Positions 9,086 to 18,348 of a DNA stretch of 64,000 nt are shown piece by piece. Origin of the DNA: Clostridium pasteurianum (GTDB taxonomy: Bacteria; Bacillota; Clostridia; Clostridiales; Clostridiaceae); contig NZ_MCGV01000001.1 of the NCBI RefSeq assembly GCF_001705235.1, forward strand, positions 310,001 to 374,000, in the 5' to 3' direction. The first letter of the stretch is position 1. Each line of letters starts with the position of its first letter. A program made the translations under genes and the position numbers. The notes under the pieces were generated by a model. The model did no database searches. It saw only the letters and a list, made by a program, of their open reading frames with translations, and was not told the DNA's origin.

Positions 9086-9215
9086 AAAAATCCTATAAAT
9101 CTTGTGATAAAGATCATACAATCTTAAGATGTTTCAAATTACTTAGTATATAAGTAATTTGAAACATCTAAACATTCTATAATCTTTCACCATGATTTAC
9201 TAGGATTTTTTTATT
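9086..9215. repeat. Nested long inverted repeat after lysozyme gene
   Basis: The core is a perfect 19-bp hairpin (9127-9145 / 9151-9169) with a 5-base loop. Around it, the flank starting aaaaatccta (9086) pairs imperfectly with the far flank ending taggatttttt (about 9205-9215), giving an extended snapback of roughly 130 nt that ends in a T-run. It could terminate the lysozyme transcript, be a MITE-like element, or be a structured RNA. Its size and symmetry exceed an ordinary terminator. Confidence 0.7.
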
Positions 9216-9402
9216 TGCTAAAATAATACTTTTAAATGTTTAAAAAATAAATAAAAGCTAGAATTATAAATTTGATATAATTTTTTAATTAATTTGTAAT
9301 ACAATTATTATAAATTTTTTATATTATATTTTTATAATGATATTGGATACTTACCATAAATAAGTTTAATGATTAAAAATACTATCTAAAGGAAGTGTTA
9401 AT

Positions 9403-9972
9403 ATGAGCACAATAAACAATATTTCAAATAATTTATATACTCAGCCTAATAATCAAGTTTCAAACAACACACAAGAGCAATTTAAAGCTCATCATCACCA
9501 TCATCATAGTGAGCAGTCTCAAGACTCAATCCAATTAAGTAATCAGGGATCTCAAGGTGAAAGCAGTTCAACAGATTATGTATCAAATATATTAAATAGT
9601 TTAGTATCTAATGGAACACTTACTCAGAATCAAGTGAGCTCCATTGAATCTGCTTTTACTGCCTCTAATCAAATTAATTCATCAGGAACATATTCTGCAA
9701 GCACAACTAATCCTATAAGTAATCTTGTAAATAATGGGACAATATCTCAAGATCAAGCAAATTCAATTAGAAGTGCTTTTAAATCTTCAGTACATGCACA
9801 TCATCACGGTAATGGACAATATAACCAAAACTCAGCTAATACTACACCAATACAAAGTGTACAAGACGATTTATTACAAAATTTAAGCGGCTTAAATGAT
9901 CCATCACAAAATTCGATAGATACTTTATTTCAAGCTTCAGATGACTCATCTTCAGACATATTAAATAATTAG
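9403..9972 (+). CDS. Low-complexity Gln/Asn/Ser-rich protein with natural His6 tract
   Basis: 189 aa, ATG after AAAGGAAG. No cysteine, signal peptide or membrane helix is visible. A run of six histidines occurs near residue 30 (KAHHHHHHSEQ) and a second cluster (HAHHHGNGQ) near residue 131. Two related helical blocks are internal repeats: ILNSLVSNGTLTQNQVSSIE and a second copy about 40 residues later (ISNLVNNGTISQDQANSIR). These end in SAF and look like paired EF-hand-sized helix-turn-helix units. I do not recognise a named family. Metal binding is suggested by the histidines only. A terminator follows. Confidence 0.7.
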   Translation: MSTINNISNNLYTQPNNQVSNNTQEQFKAHHHHHHSEQSQDSIQLSNQGSQGESSSTDYVSNILNSLVSNGTLTQNQVSSIESAFTASNQINSSGTYSASTTNPISNLVNNGTISQDQANSIRSAFKSSVHAHHHGNGQYNQNSANTTPIQSVQDDLLQNLSGLNDPSQNSIDTLFQASDDSSSDILNN

Positions 9973-10000
9973 AAGTTTCTAATTAAGTATACATATAAGT

Positions 10001-10031
10001 AAGCTGTTAGCAAAATCCTTGTTGACAGTTT
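10001..10031 (+). terminator. Terminator of His-rich protein gene
   Basis: A 13-bp RNA stem including three G-U pairs, a 5-base loop and the tail CTTTATTT, 28 bases after the stop codon at 9972. Confidence 0.65.
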
Positions 10032-10090
10032 CTTTATTTATTAGCAATCAATAATATAAACTTTGAATTAGAATAATTGAGGTGTTCTTA

Positions 10091-11029
10091 ATGAATAAAC
10101 ATAATTTTATCACAATTGAAAATGTTAATGATAAGGCATGTTATATTATTAAAGATAACTGCAAAATGACTATAGGAAAAATGGACCTTATTGAATACTC
10201 TATAAACAATAAAAGCTGCACTTTTAGAATGCATTTTTATAGAAATGAACGTAGAAATGAATATCTAACATATACACTAGAAAATTTCACAAGTATGCTA
10301 TTTAACACTAGAAATATATATAAAATTAACATATTAATTAAGGATGATACGGAAATACAACCTTTTTTATGTTCTAATTTTCATATAGAGGGTATATTAA
10401 CAAACAATATTATTTCAGACCTAAAATCTAGGAATGAAATATTATTAGGAGTAGATTATGCTGCATACAAAAAATTAAATAAATTAACACTGCTCAGTTT
10501 AAATGGTAACAATATAAATTTAAGAATTTTAATTCAAGATGATGCAAAGAATTTATTAAACTATTACAAAAATAACAAAGAGCATTTAAAAAATTTTGAA
10601 GAATTAAAAGATAATAGCTTCTATACTTTAGAAAATCAGATAATGCTCATAAGACAACAATATATTGAGCTTTTAAATGGTCATTCTGTTTTTTTTGGTA
10701 TATTTAAAGATGAAAATATAATCGGAGTTATTCAATTGTACAATATAGTTTGGGGAATGTTTAATGATGCAACTATTGGGTATTCAATTGATAAAGATGA
10801 GCAAGGAAAGGGGTATGCTAAAGAAGCAGTAAATCTCACACTTGAGTATGCTTTTAATATTTTAAATCTTCACAGAATACAAGCAGCAACCTTAGTTGAT
10901 AACATAAAATCTAAAAATGTTTTAAAAACTTGCGGATTTAAAGAAATTGGAATAAGTAAAAAATATCTATTTATTAATGGAGATTGGAAAGATCACTATA
11001 TCTTTTACAAACTAAATGAAAAAATATAG
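10091..11029 (+). CDS. GNAT acetyltransferase, RimJ/RimL type, with extra N-terminal domain
   Basis: 312 aa. The C-terminal half (about 145-310) is a GNAT domain of the RimJ/RimL kind: VFFGIFKDENIIGVIQL, then the acetyl-CoA loop region DEQGKGYAKEAV and the LHRIQAATLVDNIKSKNVL helix, ending with a conserved GFKEIGISKKYLFING. The N-terminal 130 residues are not recognised and have a mixed α/β look. I chose the ATG at 10091 with GAGGTG upstream; a GTG nine bases earlier overlaps that site. Substrate unknown; family members acetylate protein N-termini or small amines. Confidence 0.8.
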   Translation: MNKHNFITIENVNDKACYIIKDNCKMTIGKMDLIEYSINNKSCTFRMHFYRNERRNEYLTYTLENFTSMLFNTRNIYKINILIKDDTEIQPFLCSNFHIEGILTNNIISDLKSRNEILLGVDYAAYKKLNKLTLLSLNGNNINLRILIQDDAKNLLNYYKNNKEHLKNFEELKDNSFYTLENQIMLIRQQYIELLNGHSVFFGIFKDENIIGVIQLYNIVWGMFNDATIGYSIDKDEQGKGYAKEAVNLTLEYAFNILNLHRIQAATLVDNIKSKNVLKTCGFKEIGISKKYLFINGDWKDHYIFYKLNEKI

Positions 11030-11079
11030 TGATTACCTCCATCATAAATCATATTTTTTATTTTAAAAAGTTATGAAAT

Positions 11080-11940
11080 TTACTTTTTAGTGTCCATAGC
11101 TAATAATAAGCATCCTGTAATTCCTGCATTATCCTTAAGAGCTGGTGGCACAATATATTCATCTAAATTAGGCATTGAAACATAATTTGCCATAAGCTTT
11201 TCCAATTCTTTTCTTATAAGTGGGAAAAGTTGAAGTTGCTTCATTACCCCTCCACCCATTACAATTCTCTCTGGACTTAAAATTAAAGTATATGTCATAA
11301 GAGCTTGTGCAAGATAATAAGCTTCCATTTCCCATACTTCTTTTTTGTCGGCTAAATCATAAGCTTTTTTGCCCCATCTTTCCTCTATTGCTGGACCAGC
11401 TGCTACTCCTTCTAAGCAGGCTTTATGGAATGGACATTTTCCTTCATACTTGTCATCTTTATGCCTTTTAACTAAAATATGCCCCATTTCTGGATGTCCA
11501 TATCCTTCTAAAAGCTTTCCATTAACTACTGCTCCTCCACCTATTCCAGTTCCAACGGTTAAATAAATGCAGCTATTTAATCCTACTGCAGCACCTTTTT
11601 TTAGTTCTCCTAAAGCGGCTACGTTTACATCTGTAGACCAACCAATTGGTACATTATATCTACCTTTCATTGCTCCTACAAAATTGTAATTAGCCCATCC
11701 CTTTTTAGGAGTATTAGTTATATATCCATAAGTCTTAGATTGCCTATTTACATCTATAGGTCCAAAAGATCCAACACCAATAGATTCTAACTCATACTTG
11801 TCGAAAAATTCAAATACCGATTTCATTGTTTCATCTGGAACTGTTGTTTTAATACTTACCCTCTCTAATATGTTTAGGTTTTCATCACTTACTGCACAAA
11901 CAAATTTTGTTCCACCTGCTTCAATTGCTCCATACATCAT
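11080..11940 (-). CDS. ROK-family fructokinase
   Basis: 286 aa. It begins MMYGAIEAGGTKFVCAV, the ROK phosphate-binding loop. A second ATP motif follows (LTVGTGIGGG) and the catalytic Asp lies in STDVNVAALGE. The zinc-binding ROK signature is complete: HPEMGH, then CPFHKACLEG with Cys-His-Cys. This arrangement matches fructokinases of the ScrK/YdhR type, which make fructose 6-phosphate. I chose the ATG at 11940 (GGAAGAAGG 10 bases upstream); a frame extending 102 bases further has no ribosome site. No sucrose genes are adjacent. Confidence 0.88.
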   Translation of the reverse strand: MMYGAIEAGGTKFVCAVSDENLNILERVSIKTTVPDETMKSVFEFFDKYELESIGVGSFGPIDVNRQSKTYGYITNTPKKGWANYNFVGAMKGRYNVPIGWSTDVNVAALGELKKGAAVGLNSCIYLTVGTGIGGGAVVNGKLLEGYGHPEMGHILVKRHKDDKYEGKCPFHKACLEGVAAGPAIEERWGKKAYDLADKKEVWEMEAYYLAQALMTYTLILSPERIVMGGGVMKQLQLFPLIRKELEKLMANYVSMPNLDEYIVPPALKDNAGITGCLLLAMDTKK

Positions 11941-12080
11941 AATATTAACGCCTTCTTCCATCCAAACTTTTATTTTTACTATATATTTATCAATTTTAAA
12001 ATAGCATTTGATTAAAGTACTGTCAATGTATTTTACATACATTTGTTAATATTATTTATAATTTAGGTAATTATTATATG

Positions 12081-14153
12081 TTAAATTTTAAATTTTTTTA
12101 TTCCACTATTTAGTTTTTCAGAAAGTTTTACGTGTCTTTGTGCAGTTACTGAAACTTTTTCCACCGCCTTAATTGTATCATCAATAGCTTCCTTAATTAT
12201 TTCTACATTTTGTGATGATTTCTGTGCATTTTCAGCTGTATTTTGTACTGCCTCACTTACCTGATTTATTGTAGCCGTAAGTTCTTCAGACATGGATGCT
12301 ATTTCATCAGACATATTTGTTACAAAATCTGCATCATTATAATACTGAGTTCCAACATTTTTCATTACTTCAAACTGAGGATTTACAGTTTCATTTATAA
12401 AATGTAGTACATCCTTACTATTATTAGAAAGATTTTTGAATGCATTTTGAACTTTTTCAATTGTATCTTGTATACTGCTAACCGCTTCCGCCGATTGTTC
12501 AGCAAGTTTCCCAATTTCTTCTGATACTACTGCAAATCCCCTTCCCTTTTCTCCTGCTCTAGCAGCTTCTATAGCAGCGTTAAGTGCAAGCAAATTAGTT
12601 TGCTCAGCTATACTGGCAATAGTATCAGCCATTACTTTTATATTTTCTACTACTTTACCATCTTCAATTGCTTTTAATCCTTTTTTTCTTTTTTCATCAT
12701 ATAATTTTCTCGTTTCTTCTACGGACGTTTCGCCCTCCTTTTGAACATCAACGGCCCTTTCTCGAGATTTATTTGCGTTATCGCTACCTTCAATAGCTTT
12801 ATCTGATAACACATTAATACTTGAATCTACTTCCTGTATGGAAGCACTTATTTCCTCTGAGGTTGCACTCGTTTCTTCAACATCATTTGATATTTTTCCT
12901 GCTGATTGATCTATGTTCTTTGATTTTTCTTTAAGTTCTTCTACTATATTTAAAAGATCTGTGCTTGACGCTGCAATTAATTTAGAATCACTGCTAATTT
13001 CTCTTACTAATTCCTTAACATTTTTCTGTGCAGAATTTAAAGCACTAATAGTCTGTCCTATTTCATCTTTTCTTTTTACCTCTATAGTACTTGTAAAATC
13101 ATAATTGGCAAGTTTCTCTGCAAACCCTTTGATTTTTAAAATCGCTTTAACAACATATTTACTAAATATAGATGCTACAATGGAACATGCTATTAACCCA
13201 AATATAAAAATTCCAATCGAAATCTCAATTAATTTATTTATACTACTAAATATACTACTCTTAGAAGGTGCAACTACAACTGTCCATCCATTGGTTAATC
13301 TTCTATAAGCTAAAATTCTATTTTTTCCATCAAAGTTAACTTGAAGTTTGCCAGTACTGCTCTTCTTTATATTGTCTGATATAGATGAATATTCCGAATT
13401 TTCTACTTTGTCTAAGGCATCTGTAAACTTATACTTGTTATGTACCAAAAATTTATTATCCTTATTTAAAAGAAAAGCATAATTATCTTTAATACCAGTT
13501 TTCTCATTGACAATATCCTTAAATTTATCAAAATTAATATCCATCCCTACAACACCTATAGTTTTTCCATCCTTATATAATGGAACGACATATGAAATCA
13601 TATTAGCTTTTACATTAGCATTATAATATTCATCTACCCATGTAGCCTTTTTATTATTAACAGGAATATAATACCATCCAACATGCTCTGTATCCGTTGG
13701 TTTATAAATACTAAAATCTGTTGGCTCCTCTTTCTCAAAATTACCATCATTTTTAGTGTCTACATAAAACAATCCAGATTTTCCCGGCGAATATTCCGGA
13801 TTAAATCTAACATAGAACGTCATTGCCCCAAAAGTATTTTTTGCAAATTGCATAGCTATAGGCTCTATCTTATTTTCGTATTCCTCCTGATATGCCTTGT
13901 CCCTTGTAAACCTGTCAGAATCATCAAGCATTTGAACCAAATTTTGCGATAATTCGTCTACAGAAAATTGTATATTTTTTATTGGTTCATTCATTTTTTC
14001 TTTCTTATTTTCAGCAATCATATTAATTTCATTATTTAGTTCTGTACTTAACATCATTTTAGAATTACTAAACAATACTAAACATTCAATTACAGTTATA
14101 ATTGCAATACTCATTACAATTAAACTTATAATTTGCTTTTTAATAGATTTCAC
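12081..14153 (-). CDS. Methyl-accepting chemotaxis protein with extracellular Cache sensor
   Basis: 690 aa. An N-terminal helix (about 9-29) and a second helix (about 305-328) flank an outer sensor region of about 270 residues. That region has dCache features ([37 protein letters not shown]). A HAMP linker follows, then a long coiled-coil signalling domain whose hairpin tip is intact ([33 protein letters not shown]). It should pass a small-ligand signal to CheA/CheW. It is monocistronic; the upstream 250 bases are AT-rich with no other gene. Confidence 0.93.
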   Translation of the reverse strand: MKSIKKQIISLIVMSIAIITVIECLVLFSNSKMMLSTELNNEINMIAENKKEKMNEPIKNIQFSVDELSQNLVQMLDDSDRFTRDKAYQEEYENKIEPIAMQFAKNTFGAMTFYVRFNPEYSPGKSGLFYVDTKNDGNFEKEEPTDFSIYKPTDTEHVGWYYIPVNNKKATWVDEYYNANVKANMISYVVPLYKDGKTIGVVGMDINFDKFKDIVNEKTGIKDNYAFLLNKDNKFLVHNKYKFTDALDKVENSEYSSISDNIKKSSTGKLQVNFDGKNRILAYRRLTNGWTVVVAPSKSSIFSSINKLIEISIGIFIFGLIACSIVASIFSKYVVKAILKIKGFAEKLANYDFTSTIEVKRKDEIGQTISALNSAQKNVKELVREISSDSKLIAASSTDLLNIVEELKEKSKNIDQSAGKISNDVEETSATSEEISASIQEVDSSINVLSDKAIEGSDNANKSRERAVDVQKEGETSVEETRKLYDEKRKKGLKAIEDGKVVENIKVMADTIASIAEQTNLLALNAAIEAARAGEKGRGFAVVSEEIGKLAEQSAEAVSSIQDTIEKVQNAFKNLSNNSKDVLHFINETVNPQFEVMKNVGTQYYNDADFVTNMSDEIASMSEELTATINQVSEAVQNTAENAQKSSQNVEIIKEAIDDTIKAVEKVSVTAQRHVKLSEKLNSGIKKFKI

Positions 14154-14408
14154 TTTGTTGCCCCCTCATACCCATTATTAATTTACAAATTTATAACATA
14201 TAATTCCATTAAATTCCCCCTTGTCCACTTTTTGTTCTTTATATTATTACGTTGTATTAAAATTATATATAATATAAGTAAATACATTTATTATATATTT
14301 TACCAGTATTATAGCATAAAATATAACTACCTACAAACATTCAAAATTAATAAAATGCCACTTCCTGTACTATTCCCCCAGCCCAGTCAGGATTCAAATT
14401 TACTAAAA

Positions 14409-15965
14409 TTATATATTTGAATCAATTGTGTTTTTGTTACATTTATAATAATTTAATCTAGCAACAGCAGGACCTTCTATAATATCACCTTCAAAAGTAA
14501 ATCTTGAACCATGACAAGGACAGTCCCATGATTTTTCTGCACTATTCCATTTTAGTTCACATCCTAAATGTGTACAGGTTATATCAACTAAATGTAATTT
14601 ACCATTTTTATCTCTATATGCTCCATATTTATTTCCCTTAATTTCAACTGTTTTTGCCTCATCATTTTTTAGATCAATATCATATTCGCCATGCCCAAAT
14701 TTTCCCTTTATTAATTCTTCAGCAACATCAAAATTCTCTTTAACTAAATTTTTAATTCCATGTATAACACTTCGTGATGGATTATACACATCCTCATAAG
14801 GACTTTTATTACTAACTATTAAATCCTTTATTATGTTAGCAGCTGCTGTCCCGTTAGTCATTCCCCATTCACCATAGCCTGTGGCGACATAAATGTTTTT
14901 TGACGAAGAATTGAGTCTGCCCACGTATGGAATTCCATCTATCGTAACATAATCTTGAGTTGACCATACATATAAAAACTTTTCAACATTAAAATTTATT
15001 TTAGCGTACTCTCTTAAATGAGTATATCGATCTATCATATCATCACTATTGGCAGTTCTATGCCCCTGCCCTCCAATTATTAACATCTCACTGTCTCTAT
15101 ATCTTTGATTTCGAAAATAATATCCTCCTGATCCTTCCTCAACAAAAGTACCCTGTGGCAATTTATCCTTTATTTGTGCAGTGATTACGTATGACCTTTG
15201 AGGGCGTAATTTAGCAAAATATAAACCCATGCCATCATAAAAAGGAAAATGAGATGCTAATACCACTTTTTCAGCTACTATTTTAAAACCTGTATCAGTT
15301 ACTAAAGTATATATATCATCATTTTTTTCTATATCAACAATTCTAGTATGTTCATATATTTTACTTTTATTGCCTGGGATTTTTTCAGCAATTTTAAGTA
15401 AATACTTTCTAGGATGAAACTGAGCTTGATTATCAAAACGCACAGCACCTTCTATGGAAAATGGTAGATCTAATTTTTCAATAAAATCCGCTTTTATACC
15501 TAAGCTCCTTGCTGCCAATACCTCTTTCTTAATATCCTGAACATACTTTTTATCTGTTGTATAAGCATATGCTGGAAGCCTTAAGAAATCACAATCAATG
15601 TCATATTTCTTTACCATATTTTCTATAAAATCTATAGCCCCTTCATTTGCATCTGCATACTGTTTTGCTTTCTCCTTGCCCATACTTTCTATTAAACTAT
15701 TGTATATTAAATCATGTTGTGAAGTAACATAGGCTGTAGTATGTCCTGTGGTTCCTTGAACTATTCCATCTGCTTCAAATAATGCAACTTTTATACCTTC
15801 TTTCTTTAAAAGGAAAGCAGTTGTAATTCCTGTAATACCGCCTCCTATAACTGCAACATCAACTTTAATGTCGCTTTCCAAAATAGGATAATTCGTACCA
15901 CCAGTTGAGTCGAGCCAGTAAGATTTTGAATTTAAATCATCATAAATACATGCTTTTTTACTCAT
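14409..15965 (-). CDS. FAD-dependent oxidoreductase with C-terminal Rieske [2Fe-2S] domain
   Basis: 518 aa. An N-terminal dinucleotide-binding motif (VAVIGGGITGITTAFLLK) opens a DAO-type FAD domain running to about residue 400; GYGEWGMTNGTAAANII is the C-terminal FAD-contact segment. The last 90 residues hold a Rieske cluster with both ligand boxes: CTHLGC and CPCHGS. The architecture matches B. subtilis YhfW-like proteins, whose substrate is unknown. AAGGAAG precedes the ATG. A BFD-like [2Fe-2S] protein lies just upstream on the same strand, separated by a terminator, so the two are neighbours but perhaps separately transcribed. Confidence 0.88.
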   Translation of the reverse strand: MSKKACIYDDLNSKSYWLDSTGGTNYPILESDIKVDVAVIGGGITGITTAFLLKKEGIKVALFEADGIVQGTTGHTTAYVTSQHDLIYNSLIESMGKEKAKQYADANEGAIDFIENMVKKYDIDCDFLRLPAYAYTTDKKYVQDIKKEVLAARSLGIKADFIEKLDLPFSIEGAVRFDNQAQFHPRKYLLKIAEKIPGNKSKIYEHTRIVDIEKNDDIYTLVTDTGFKIVAEKVVLASHFPFYDGMGLYFAKLRPQRSYVITAQIKDKLPQGTFVEEGSGGYYFRNQRYRDSEMLIIGGQGHRTANSDDMIDRYTHLREYAKINFNVEKFLYVWSTQDYVTIDGIPYVGRLNSSSKNIYVATGYGEWGMTNGTAAANIIKDLIVSNKSPYEDVYNPSRSVIHGIKNLVKENFDVAEELIKGKFGHGEYDIDLKNDEAKTVEIKGNKYGAYRDKNGKLHLVDITCTHLGCELKWNSAEKSWDCPCHGSRFTFEGDIIEGPAVARLNYYKCNKNTIDSNI

Positions 15966-16077
15966 GCCTTTACTTCCTTCCCTAAAATATAAATAAACAT
16001 ATTTATTTTGTGCTTTTAAAGCTAAAAATATTTACAAAAAATAGACCCTGAAAAAACACATATTATTATATAAAATA

Positions 16078-16121
16078 AAATCATCTATATAATAACAATT
16101 ATGTCTTTATATAGATGATTT
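16078..16121 (-). terminator. Terminator between BFD-like and Rieske genes
   Basis: A perfect 15-bp A/T-rich stem with a 14-base loop, followed on the minus strand by TTTTATTTTAT. It lies 38 bases beyond the BFD-like gene stop. Confidence 0.7.
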
Positions 16122-16159
16122 AAAACTCCTCAATTTATAGCAATTGTCATATAAAATTT

Positions 16160-16339
16160 CTACTTTTGGAGTAATTCATTAACCAATTCAGTAACTTCAT
16201 CTACACATGCTCCACAAGCAGTGCCAACCTCCGTAGCTTCTTGAACTTCTTCAAAAGATTTGGCACCATTTTTTACTGCATCCTTTATATCTTTTACTGT
16301 AAGATTTAAGCATCCGCATACTATTTCATCATCATTCAT
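16160..16339 (-). CDS. BFD-like (2Fe-2S)-binding small protein
   Basis: 59 aa from the ATG at 16339, placed by AAAGGAGAT six bases upstream; two earlier in-frame ATGs overlap that site. Four cysteines fit the bacterioferritin-associated ferredoxin fold: VCGCLN near the N-terminus and GTACGACVDEV near the middle. Free-standing BFD-like proteins and domains pass electrons to partner flavoproteins or help handle iron. The neighbouring Rieske flavoprotein is a natural candidate partner, but this is inference. Confidence 0.85.
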   Translation of the reverse strand: MNDDEIVCGCLNLTVKDIKDAVKNGAKSFEEVQEATEVGTACGACVDEVTELVNELLQK

Positions 16340-16502
16340 TTTCATATCTCCTTTACTCATTATTTATAATTAGCATAAACGTTATATGCCATTAATTAGT
16401 TTCACCATTTATCGTTCTAATATGTAACCTTAAAATCACTGTCCTACTAATAGATGACAATTTTTGTTTTTTACCAAAATTTATTAAAATTTTTTAAATC
16501 AT

Positions 16503-16757
16503 TTCTTCAGCACTGTTACTTAGTTTAGAGATTAAAGCAGTAATTTAATTTTATTACCAATTTTTCTATAATATAGTATTTTTTTGTAGGTAAGCGTAGA
16601 AAAATTCACCTTGCCTTTATTCTAAGCAAAGTAATAGTATTTTGGAACGATTTAAATAAAACTCAATAAGACTTTGCTCCAAATAGTGAAAAGACTTAGA
16701 AATTTTAATTTGTTTGAACACTAGTGAGTTATTAAAATTTCTTAGTATTTTTATCGT
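16503..16757. repeat. Tandem repeat unit 1 (255 bp, most divergent)
   Basis: The unit starts ttcttcagcactg and ends at ttatcgt. Its 3' part forms a hairpin whose lower 16-bp arm (actTagaaattttaat-like) is shared with the other units, but its apical arm has a different sequence (cactagtg palindrome). No open reading frame with a ribosome site is seen. The 140 bases before it (16361-16502) hold nothing recognisable. Confidence 0.85.
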
Positions 16758-17017
16758 TTCTTCATCACTGTTACTTATTTTAGAGAGTAAAACAGGGATT
16801 TAATTTTATCACCAATCTTTCTATAATATAGTATTTTTCGTAGGAAAATGGAGAAAAATTTACCTTGCCTTTATTCTAAGCGAAGTAATAGTATTTTGGG
16901 AACGATTTAAATAGAAATCAATAAGTCTTGCTCCAAATTATAAAAAGACTTAGAAATTTTAATTTGTCTGAGCAATCTTCTCAGCGAATTATTAAAATTT
17001 CTTAGTATTTTTATCTT
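16758..17017. repeat. Tandem repeat unit 2 (260 bp)
   Basis: Direct copy of the unit, differing from units 3 and 4 by scattered substitutions in its first 110 bases. It contains the same hairpin, with apical arms ctgag / ctcag, and the palindrome-like ctataatatag. Confidence 0.88.
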
Positions 17018-17277
17018 TTCTTCAGCACTGTTACTTAGTTTAGAGATTAAAACAGGAATTTAATTTTATCACCGATTTTCCTATAATATAGTATTTTTCG
17101 TAGGGAAGCGGAAAAAAATTTACCTTGCCTTTATTCTAAGCGAAGTAATAGTATTTTGGGAACGATTTAAATAGAAATCAATAAGTCTTGCTCCAAATTA
17201 TAAAAAGACTTAGAAATTTTAATTTGTCTGAGCAATCTTCTCAGCGAATTATTAAAATTTCTTAGTATTTTTATCTT
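17018..17277. repeat. Tandem repeat unit 3 (260 bp)
   Basis: Nearly identical to unit 4 through their first 175 bases, pointing to a recent duplication. It carries the same hairpin followed by atttttat. Confidence 0.9.
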
Positions 17278-17535
17278 TTCTTCAGCACTGTTACTTAGTT
17301 TAGAGATTAAAACAGGAATTTAATTTTATCACCGATTTTCCTATAATATAGTATTTTTCGTAGGGAAGCGGAAAAAAATTTACCTTGCCTTTATTCTAAG
17401 CGAAGTAATAGTATTTTGGGAACGATTTAAATAAAACTCAATAAGTCTTGCTCCAAACTATAAAAAGACTTAGAAATTTTAATTTGTCTGAGCAATCTTC
17501 TCAGCGAGTTATTAAAATTTCTTAGTATTTTTATA
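17278..17535. repeat. Tandem repeat unit 4
   Basis: Last direct unit. It differs from unit 3 mainly in the aataaaactcaataag segment, where it matches unit 1, and it runs directly into an inverted partial copy. Confidence 0.88.
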
Positions 17536-17591
17536 ATTTGGAGCTTAGACTTATGAGTTTTATTTAATGTTCCAAAATACTATTACTTCGC
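17536..17591. repeat. Inverted partial copy of the tandem unit
   Basis: The reverse complement of this stretch reads gcgaagtaatagtattttgg... through ctccaaat and matches unit 4 at about 17401-17458 with a few indels. The pair can fold into a long snapback that encloses the unit's hairpin. It abuts the stop codon of the superoxide dismutase gene at 17599, so it will be part of that transcript's 3' end. Confidence 0.85.
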
Positions 17592-17598
17592 ACTTATG

Positions 17599-18144
17599 TT
17601 ATCTTATGCTTCTTATAACTCCACAGGCTAGTCTTCTGCCTGATCCTCCTGCCGGCTGAGTTTTGTAATCATCAGGACCTTCATGTATTATTACAGACTT
17701 GCCTATTATTTGATTTACTTTAAATTTATTTGTAAAAAATGTCATTCGTGCATAACCATTATTCGAAAACAGCACTGGAAAATCACCTGCATGATTACCA
17801 TGAGGTTGATTTGTTGGATTAAAATGCTCTCCCGCCGCTGTAAAGGGTGACGTAGGATTTCCCGTACTACAGTTGCCATTTTGATGTATGTGAAATCCAT
17901 GAGGTCCAACTTGAGGTCTTCCTCCTTCTGCAGGTCTATACGGTGGAAGTCCATTAACAACAACGGACACTTCAGTTCCACCTCTTACATCTGTAAATGT
18001 TGCTGTACCTCTTATATTGGGTGCTAGTGGTCCACCAACTATATTGGCAACTGCTCTTCTTGGCTGCCTATCTAAATTTGTATCATCCCTATAATCGCAG
18101 CATCTAGGATTTACAAAAGGACACTTATAATAATTAAAATTCAT
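17599..18144 (-). CDS. Cu/Zn superoxide dismutase-like protein
   Basis: 181 aa. The SodC fold is clear: FHIHQNGNC and GEHFNP give the copper/bridging histidines, HGNHAGDFP the zinc site, SVIIHEGPDDY the last copper ligand, and GGSGRRLACGVI the disulfide/active-site Arg region. There is no signal peptide; instead the N-terminus is Cys- and Tyr-rich (MNFNYYKCPFVNPRCC), as in some spore-surface proteins. GGAGGT precedes the ATG. The reaction is dismutation of superoxide. Given the spore SASP gene next door and the N-terminus, a spore-coat location is plausible but inferred. Confidence 0.88.
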   Translation of the reverse strand: MNFNYYKCPFVNPRCCDYRDDTNLDRQPRRAVANIVGGPLAPNIRGTATFTDVRGGTEVSVVVNGLPPYRPAEGGRPQVGPHGFHIHQNGNCSTGNPTSPFTAAGEHFNPTNQPHGNHAGDFPVLFSNNGYARMTFFTNKFKVNQIIGKSVIIHEGPDDYKTQPAGGSGRRLACGVIRSIR

Positions 18145-18348
18145 AGTTACCTCCGGTATTAAATATTATAATTTATTTTATTCATACTTATAAAATAAGT
18201 TACAATTCTATACCCAAGATTAAAATTACTAATAATGCTAACTAATATAAAAATTTCCAATAGAAATTTCAAATAGTTGCGCATATTCTATATAAAAAAG
18301 CGTAAAAATAATATAAATGAATAACTATGAAAAAGAAGGTATAAAATA

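Noticed and set aside
9496-9513. His-tag from a cloning vector
   Set aside because: The six-His run is internal to a native-looking gene, uses mixed CAT/CAC codons with AT-rich flanks, and a second His cluster follows; no vector sequence is present.
14133-14420. 95-codon plus-strand ORF between the chemoreceptor and Rieske genes
   Set aside because: Low-complexity hydrophobic translation of AT-rich intergenic DNA that overlaps both neighbours, with no ribosome site.
16503-17591. CRISPR array
   Set aside because: The repeat unit is about 260 bp and the copies are contiguous with no unique spacers; no cas genes are present.
17742-17981. 79-codon ORF within the superoxide dismutase gene on the same strand
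   Set aside because: It lies wholly inside the SodC reading frame, which has clear metal ligands; it is a frame shadow.
18262-18290. σG promoter for the SASP gene
   Set aside because: A CATATTC-like −10 is present but no −35 at proper spacing could be assigned with confidence.
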